Shown piece after piece: positions 19,040-24,757 of a stretch of DNA of 24,757 nt (position 1 is the first letter of the stretch; every line of letters begins with the position of its first letter). The stretch comes from Cochliopodium minus (taxonomy: Eukaryota > Discosea > Himatismenida > Cochliopodiidae), in the NCBI GenBank assembly GCA_024220525.1, contig JAMYWO010000088.1, positions 132,617 to 157,373 on the forward strand, given 5' to 3'. Both the position numbers and the translations under genes were made by a program. The notes under the pieces were generated by a model. That model saw only the letters and a list, made by a program, of their open reading frames with translations. It searched no databases and had not been told where the DNA came from.

Positions 19040-21509
19040 ATGAAAAATATTTTTAAACATAAATTTCATAAACCTTCTTTTCATCATTTCAGATTCATCT
19101 ATCCTAAATCATCCATACGCATCTTGCAGAATTTATTCAATAATGAAAATAAATTTTCATGCTACAATCAAATAAATTTTTATTCTCAATCCAATAATCA
19201 AAGAGGTGAAATCAAATTACATTCAAACATCTTAATTTTTAATTAAGAGATATTTTTTTTTATAATCTTGAAATTATACTTTAGAATAATAGGGAAAGAT
19301 ATGCAATCCCATTTTTGGATTTAAAATAATAGATCTTACTATTTAGAACATATCCATCCAATAATATAACTTCTTATAAATTTTGTGATAGATATATCCT
19401 TCGATTTAAATTTTTTTCTTGGATTTATCTCAATATAACATTTGTTATAGCTGATAAAACATACAATGATTTTGATTTGATGAAGAAATATACCAAAATG
19501 CTGAATCTTGCCAAATTGGGAAACAATGATTCGATGGAAAAGATGGAGGAAGCCTTCCAATTCTTCAAAAAATCGATCAACGATGATTATAATTACAAAG
19601 ATGCTGATAAGTTGGGGATGTTTTATGAATTTGGATTGGGAACTGAAAGAGATTACGAAAAGGTAAATTGAAAAAAAAAAAATTTTAAAAAAAAAAATAA
19701 TTTCAAAACAATTTATAAAAATTGAAGATCATTTAAAATATTTTTATTCAGTGAATGCTCCTAAAGTTTGCTTTTATTGAGAAATTTAATAATTATTTTT
19801 TAAAACTTTGTAGTTGAGAAAAATTAATTAAAACATAAGACAAAAAAAAAAATTTTATTAATTTATGAATAAATTATTCTAAAAAATTTTATTCTTGCTT
19901 AATAATTTTTAGTACTTTAAATTATTGAAAAAAATTTTATAAAATTATTTTTTTTTTCTTTAAAAGGCAATTAAATGTTACAAAGTTTCATATGAGAAAG
20001 GAAGAAATACAGACGCATTGATTAGTTTGGGGATGCTTTATTATGAAGGAAAGGGAGTGAAGCAAGATTTGGAAAAGGCTTACAACTGTTTTCTTGAAGC
20101 TTCTGAGAAAGGAAATCGTGCTTCTTTTAACAGAATTGGGAACATGTATTTGAGAGGTATTCATGTCGAGAAAAGTCCCGAGAAAGCTGTGTCTTATTTG
20201 TAAGTCTTTTCATTTTTTTTGATTTTTTGAAAAAAAGTTTTTTAGTTTATTTTTTAATTTTATTTTCATTTTATTTTTATTTTTTAAAAAGTATGAAAGC
20301 TGCCGAAAAAGGAGACGAAAGTGCAATGAAAAATTTGGTATTTATTTTTGAAAACTTAAAAATTAAAATTATGTTTGATTATGATCTATTCTCGAAATAA
20401 TTTGCGGTTATTCATAAATAATAAAAAATTTTTTCATGTTTTTTTATCAAAATAATTTCTTTTCAAAAAATTTTTTTTTCATTTATTTTTATATCAAATA
20501 AAGGCCACATTACTTTTAGAAGGAAAGTTTGTAGAAAAAAACACAAAGTTGGCATTGGAACTCTTAGAAAAATCCGCCAAAAGGGGGAATGACCATTCCT
20601 TGAACCTTTTGGGACAAATCTATCAAAAGGGAAAGTACGAAATCGATAAAAACGTCGAAAAGGCTATTCGTTACTTTGAGTGGGCTTCCCAGAAGGGAAA
20701 CGCTTTTGCCATGCAGAGTTTGGCTTCTTTGTATGAGAACGGAGTTAATGAGGATGGTTTTGTTTTGGAGAAAGATTTTGGGAAAGCACTGGAGTATTAT
20801 ACTTCTTCTGCTAAAAGAGGAAATATCCTGGCAATGTATCAATTTTTATTTTGTTATTTTTTAATGATGATTAATATTTCAATTTAGTTTTATTTTTTAT
20901 TTTTTATTTTTTTAATTTTTTAATTAATAATTTCATTTTATTTTTTATTTTTTATTTTTTTATTTTTTATTTTTGTTTTTTTTATTTTTTATTTTTTATT
21001 TTTTATTTTTTTAATTTTTTAATTTTTTAATTAATAATTTCATTTTAATTTTTGTTTTTTTAATTTTTTATTTTTTTAATTAATATTTCTATTTTATTCA
21101 GGTATAATCTTGGAAGAGTTTATGAACATGGAATTGGAGTTGATAGAGACTTGGAACAAGCAAGGATCCACTACCAAAGATCGGCAGACAGAGGTAATGA
21201 ATCTGCAAAAGAAAAGCTCAAAAAACTGAGTGATAATCCTAAAACAAAGGATAATCAAACTGAAAATAACAACAAAAATACAAAAGAGGACTTGAAAGAA
21301 GATGATTACACTTTTGAAAAAGCAGAAATTTTCAAAAAGAACAAACAATTAGGGTTTTTATTATTTTATTTTATTTTTATAATTTTTATAATTTTTATTT
21401 TTTATATTGTTATATTTTTATATTTTTATATTTTATTTTTTATTTTTTATTTTTTATTTTTTTATTTTTTTATTTTTTTATTTTTTTTTTTTATATTTTT
21501 TTATTTTTA

Positions 21510-21541
<32 letters not shown>

Positions 21542-24249
21542 ATTTTTTATTTTTTATTTTTTTTTATTTTTTTATTTTTTTTTTATTTTTTTATTTTTTT
21601 ATTTTTTTTTTTTCTCTAAAAATAGAACTGCCTTTCGCATCTACAAAAGACTTGCAGAGTTGGGAGACAGCAGGTCTCTCCACAGACTAGGAGACTTCTA
21701 CTTCAACGGGATCCACGTCAGCAAAGATCTCCCCAAATCCATCGAGTGCTACGAGCTCTCCGCCAAGAGTGGGAACTCCCTTTCGGAGTATTCCCTCGCC
21801 AAATTCTACGAAAGAGGGATTGGTGTTGAACAAAATAACTCAAAGGCTCTTTCCTTCTATGAATCTTCTTCTAAGAAAGGAAATTTGAAAGCGATGTTTG
21901 CATTAGGTAACTTTTTTTTTATTAATTTTATTTATAATTTATTTTTATATTTTTCTTTTTATTTTATTTTTATCATCATTTTATTTTTTAAATTATTATT
22001 AATTATTTATTATTATTGATTTTTTTAAATTATTTTATTTATTATTTATATTTATTTTTTAAATTGTTGTTTTTTATTTTTCATTTTTTTTAAATTTTTT
22101 TTTATTTTTCATTTTTTAATTATGAAATATTTCACAATTTTAATCTTAAATTAAATTATTTTATCATTATTTATTTTTTAAAAATCTTATTTTTATTATT
22201 ATTTTTTTAAAATATTATTGATTTATATTTTTTATTTATTAAAATAATTTTCATTCCAATTTTTGATGGTTAGGAAACATTTATTTCAATGGAGAATTGG
22301 GAGTAGAGAAAAACTATGAAAAAGCATTCTCTTTATTCAGTCAAGCATCAACACTAGGAGACTCTCAATCCATGCTTTCATTGGGACATTTCCACGAGAA
22401 GGGAATTCATGTTCCTGAGAACAAATCTTTGGCCATCGAGTTATACCTCAAATCTTTCAGTTTGGGAAACAGTAAAGCTGCTACAAGGCTGTAAATTTTA
22501 TTTTAAATCATTTTTTTTAATTATTTTTAATTATTTTTTTTTTTATTTTTTTAATTATTATTTTTATTATTTTTTTAAATCTTTTTTTTTTCAATTATTA
22601 TTTTTTTATCAAATAGTGGAAAGTTGTATGAATTTGGTTTGTCAGTTGATCAAAATGTAAAAGCATTCTTTTTTTATTTTTTTATTTTTTATTTTTTATT
22701 TTTTATCTTGTTCAAATTTTTTGTTATTTTTTTTTTTTATTATTTTTTATTTTTTATTTTTATTTTAAATTTTAAATTTTTGTAAAATTTTATTGAATTA
22801 AATTACTTTTTTATTTTTTTAATATTTTTTAATATTTTTTTCTTGGTTTTTATTAATTCTTTAATTATTTTTTTTAGTAAGTTTATTTTTTAATATTATT
22901 ACTTTTATTTTTTTCATAAAAGATTGAAAAAGCAATTGAATATTTGGAGTTGGCATCTACAAATGGAGACAGCGAAGCAACGTACAGATTGGGGAATCTC
23001 TACCACTACGGACACAGCGTAGAAAAGAACGAAGAAAAAGCCATTGATTACTACAAACTGGCCATGGAACAAGGTTAAAAAAAATAAATAAAAAATTAAA
23101 AATTAAAATATTTAAATATAACAAAAAGATAAAATTAAAAATTTAAAATTTAAAATTTAAAATAAAAAATAAAAAATAAAAAATAAAAAATAAAAATTAA
23201 AAAATAACAATTAAAAATTAAAAATTAAAAATTAAAAATTAAAAATTAAAAATTTAAAATTTAAAAATTAAAAATAAATAGTTTTAAGAAATTAAATTTT
23301 TTAATTTTATTTTTTTGGTAGGTAATAGCAGTGCAGTGTTTAGGTTGGCTGATATTTTGATTGCGGGAAATAATGTTGAACAAGATATCGATGTTGGAAT
23401 GCAACTGATGCACAAAGCTGCTGAGATGGGTAAAAAAATAAAAATAATTAAAAAATTAAAAATATAAATAAAATAAAATAAAATTAAAAAATAATTTTTT
23501 TTTTTTATGATTAGGTAATCCAGATGCTTGTTTCACTTTAGGATATTATTATTCTAGAGAGATCAACACTTATTTGGATATAGATCTTTCTTTGAAATAC
23601 TACACGATTGCAGCAGAAAAAGGTCAATTTTTTTAAAAAATAAATTAAATATAAGGAAATAATAAATAATAAAAAAAATTAATTGTTTAAAAGAAAATAT
23701 CAAAAAAAAAATATTTTCAAATATAAAATATTGAAATTTAAAAATAATAGGAAATTTAAATGCTATGAATGAGTTGGGATTCATGTATTGTAAAGGAAAG
23801 GGAGTTGATGTTGATTTTGAAAAGGGATTTAATTATCTCAAAAATAGTTGTAAAGGAGGAAACTTGAAGGGAATTGGTTTCCTTGGAGATTTATATAGAG
23901 ATGGGAATGGCGTGGAGAAAGATATCAACAAAGCTATTGAATGTTATGAAATTGCAGCTGAAAATGGAGATAAACTTTCAATATTACATTTAGCATTTAT
24001 GTAAAAATATTTTTTAATCCTTTTTATTTTTTTTTATTTTTTTTTTAATTTTATTTTATTTTTTATTTTATTTTTTTTATTATTTTTTATTTTTTATATT
24101 TTAAAAGGTATTATAATGGAAGTGATGGTGTTGAGAAGGACATGAATCGTGCTTATTCTTATTTCCAAATTGCAGAAGAATATGGTGATGAGACTGCGAG
24201 ACTTCATCTTAGATACCTCAGAAAACAAAAAATGGGAGATTATTTTTAA
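19040..24249 (+). CDS. Sel1-repeat (SLR/TPR-like) protein with putative mitochondrial presequence
   Basis: Fourteen exons join into 845 residues: 19040-19205, 19451-19662, 19967-20199, 20292-20337, 20504-20835, 21102-21353, 21626-21906, 22274-22490, 22617-22656, 22923-23073, 23322-23429, 23515-23622, 23751-24000 and 24108-24249 (TAA). From residue about 75 on it is an array of some 18-20 Sel1 repeats of 36-38 residues, with signatures such as LGMLYYEGKGVKQDLEKAY and LGRVYEHGIGVDRDLEQA. Sel1 repeats are solenoid scaffolds for protein assembly. A charged linker (about residues 355-410, rich in Lys/Asp/Glu/Asn) splits the array in two. The first 34 residues contain Lys, Arg and His but no Asp or Glu and include KSSIRILQNLF, as in mitochondrial targeting peptides. 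Exons 11 and 12 are each exactly 108 nt with the same phase. Introns of 304-367 nt hold only A/T repeats. The end lies 82 nt from the convergent EEP gene. Confidence 0.9.
20888..21070. repeat. Heptamer tract with internal 107-bp duplication in Sel1 intron 5
   Basis: (TTTTTTA)n blocks flank a 27-nt segment containing TTAATTAATAATTTCATTTT. It occurs at 20914-20940 and again at 21021-21047, 107 bp apart. This suggests growth of the intron by local duplication. Confidence 0.75.
21357..21613. repeat. Long T-rich (TTTTTA/TTTTTTA)n tract in Sel1 intron 6
   Basis: Roughly 250 nt of almost uninterrupted T runs with a single A every five to nine bases. Open frames here encode only Phe/Tyr/Ile/Leu and are artefacts of composition. 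The intron ends TCTCTAAAAATAG before exon 7. Confidence 0.85.
21907..22273. other. Sel1 intron 7 (367 nt), T-rich
   Basis: The longest intron of the Sel1 gene. It holds irregular TTTATT and TTTTTAAATT sequence, no coding signal on either strand and no exact long repeat. Confidence 0.7.
22675..22760. repeat. (TTTTTTA)n tracts in Sel1 intron 9
   Basis: Two short heptamer blocks (near 22675-22706 and 22735-22758) occur in the intron 22657-22922. Confidence 0.7.
23097..23278. repeat. A-rich heptamer arrays (AAAAAAT)n and (TTAAAAA)n in Sel1 intron 10
   Basis: Here the sense strand of the intron is A-rich rather than T-rich, yet the repeat period is again 7. AAAAAAT units occur near 23160-23195 and TTAAAAA units near 23210-23255. 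Confidence 0.75.
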
Positions 24250-24331
24250 TCAAAAAAAAAAAAAAAAAAATAAATTTCAATAAATTCAAAAAAAATATTC
24301 AGAAAATGTTTTTGTGAAAGTTTTTTTAATT

Positions 24332-24625
24332 TCAAAACAAATATTTGAACAATAAATAAATAACAAAGAGAAACAAAATAAATTTTGTTTTTAAGTGTTT
24401 GGAAGAAAGAGGCTTTGGCCTGTACTCCTTTTCAGAATAAATGACCCTAGATATCAACATGGCGTGGTCAGAAGCAGAGTAGTCTCTGTTTTCCACCCTT
24501 TCTTCAATGCTTTTGAATCCTTTCAACAAAACCCAGTCAAGTTTTCCTTTGTAAAACCCATGATATTTTGGAGGGCAAATTGTTTCTGTATTTACTGGGA
24601 AAGGACAATGAAAACCAGGATTTCT
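24332..24625 (-). CDS. EEP-family protein, C-terminal exon with putative tail anchor (gene continues off right edge)
   Basis: The minus strand reads from an acceptor near 24626 to TGA at 24334-24332. The exon starts RNPGFHCPFP and contains GFYKGKLDWVLLKG and NRDYSASDHAML. The Ser-Asp-His with its catalytic His is the last motif of EEP enzymes. These motifs are in the same order as in the family to which the gene at the left edge belongs. After a basic segment (KPLSSKHLKTK) the protein ends in a hydrophobic run FILFLFVIYLLFKYLF, which would make a C-terminal membrane anchor. A tandem acceptor 2 nt further in (exon start 24623) would need a different phase from the previous exon. Earlier exons lie outside the window. 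It is convergent with the Sel1 gene. Substrate is unknown. Confidence 0.8.
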   Translation of the reverse strand, partial: RNPGFHCPFPVNTETICPPKYHGFYKGKLDWVLLKGFKSIEERVENRDYSASDHAMLISRVIYSEKEYRPKPLSSKHLKTKFILFLFVIYLLFKYLF

Positions 24626-24644
24626 CTTTTTTTAAAAATTTTTA

Positions 24645-24757
24645 TTTTATTTTTATTTTTTTATTATTTTTTATTTTTTATTTTTTATTTATTATTTATT
24701 ATTTATTATTTATTATTTATTATTTATTATTTATTATTTATTATTTATTATTTATTA
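24645..24757. repeat. (TTATTTA)n heptanucleotide microsatellite at right edge
   Basis: After T-rich (TTTTTTA) units, about eleven tandem TTATTTA copies (from about 24684) run to the last base. The tract lies in the intron upstream of the EEP C-terminal exon. The sequence probably ends here because the repeat could not be assembled through. Confidence 0.85.

Noticed and set aside
24645-24757. Terminal repeat as a telomere
   Set aside because: Pure A/T heptamers without the G-rich strand of known telomeres; the same kind of tract occurs inside many introns.
1-24757. Simple circular closure of the window
   Set aside because: The EEP halves do not meet: a middle portion with a catalytic motif is missing at both edges, so closure alone cannot make a whole gene.
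1-24757. tRNA, rRNA, CRISPR arrays, transposons
   Set aside because: Looked for and not seen. Direct repeats are simple-sequence or local duplications, and there is no transposase or reverse-transcriptase-like exon.

Overview
The window is nuclear DNA of a very AT-rich, intron-dense unicellular eukaryote. I count about 60 GT-AG introns, with donors mostly GTAAA-like and acceptors mostly AAAG, ATAG or TTAG. Introns and intergenic DNA are almost pure A/T and full of 7-bp-period microsatellites. Exons are recognisable by much higher G/C and codon structure. TAA, TAG and TGA are all used as terminators, so the code looks standard. Expanded F-box, Sel1, RCC1 and ankyrin families, a slime-mould-type cAMP-receptor-like GPCR and an alternative NADH dehydrogenase suggest a free-living amoeba or amoeboflagellate (Heterolobosea, Amoebozoa or similar). 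The species cannot be named from this sequence. All gene models are hand-spliced on reading-frame continuity and family motifs, without transcript evidence.

Layout. 90-1076 (-): N-terminal half of an endonuclease/exonuclease/phosphatase (EEP) protein, running off the left edge. 1366-5147 (+): RCC1-repeat protein fused to a class III adenylyl-cyclase domain, 17 exons, probably broken off at an ambiguous base (n, 5238). 5577-5722 (-): ankyrin-repeat exon, also open towards that n. 6898-10149 (+): complete type II NADH dehydrogenase, 10 exons. 10261-13000 (-): membrane-anchored GT2-like glycosyltransferase with a TPR-like C-terminus, 5 exons. 13091-14680 (-): 7TM cAMP-receptor-like GPCR, 10 exons including 9-, 14- and 14-nt microexons. 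15278-16860 (+): F-box protein with a degenerate Arf/Ras-like domain. 17213-18971 (+): 2-oxoglutarate/Fe(II) dioxygenase with an F-box and a C-terminal CaaX box. 19040-24249 (+): Sel1-repeat protein of about 845 residues with a presequence-like N-terminus, 14 exons. 24332-24625 (-): C-terminal exon of an EEP protein with a putative tail anchor.

Functional themes are inferred. They are cyclic-nucleotide signalling (cyclase fusion and GPCR), F-box adaptors joined to a sensor-like enzyme or a nucleotide-binding fold, and mitochondrial physiology (NDH-2, possibly the Sel1 protein). This is a eukaryotic neighbourhood and no co-transcription is implied. The most unusual items are the oxygenase/F-box/CaaX protein, the RCC1-cyclase fusion, the very small microexons, the pseudo-GTPase F-box protein and the probable assembly break at 5238.
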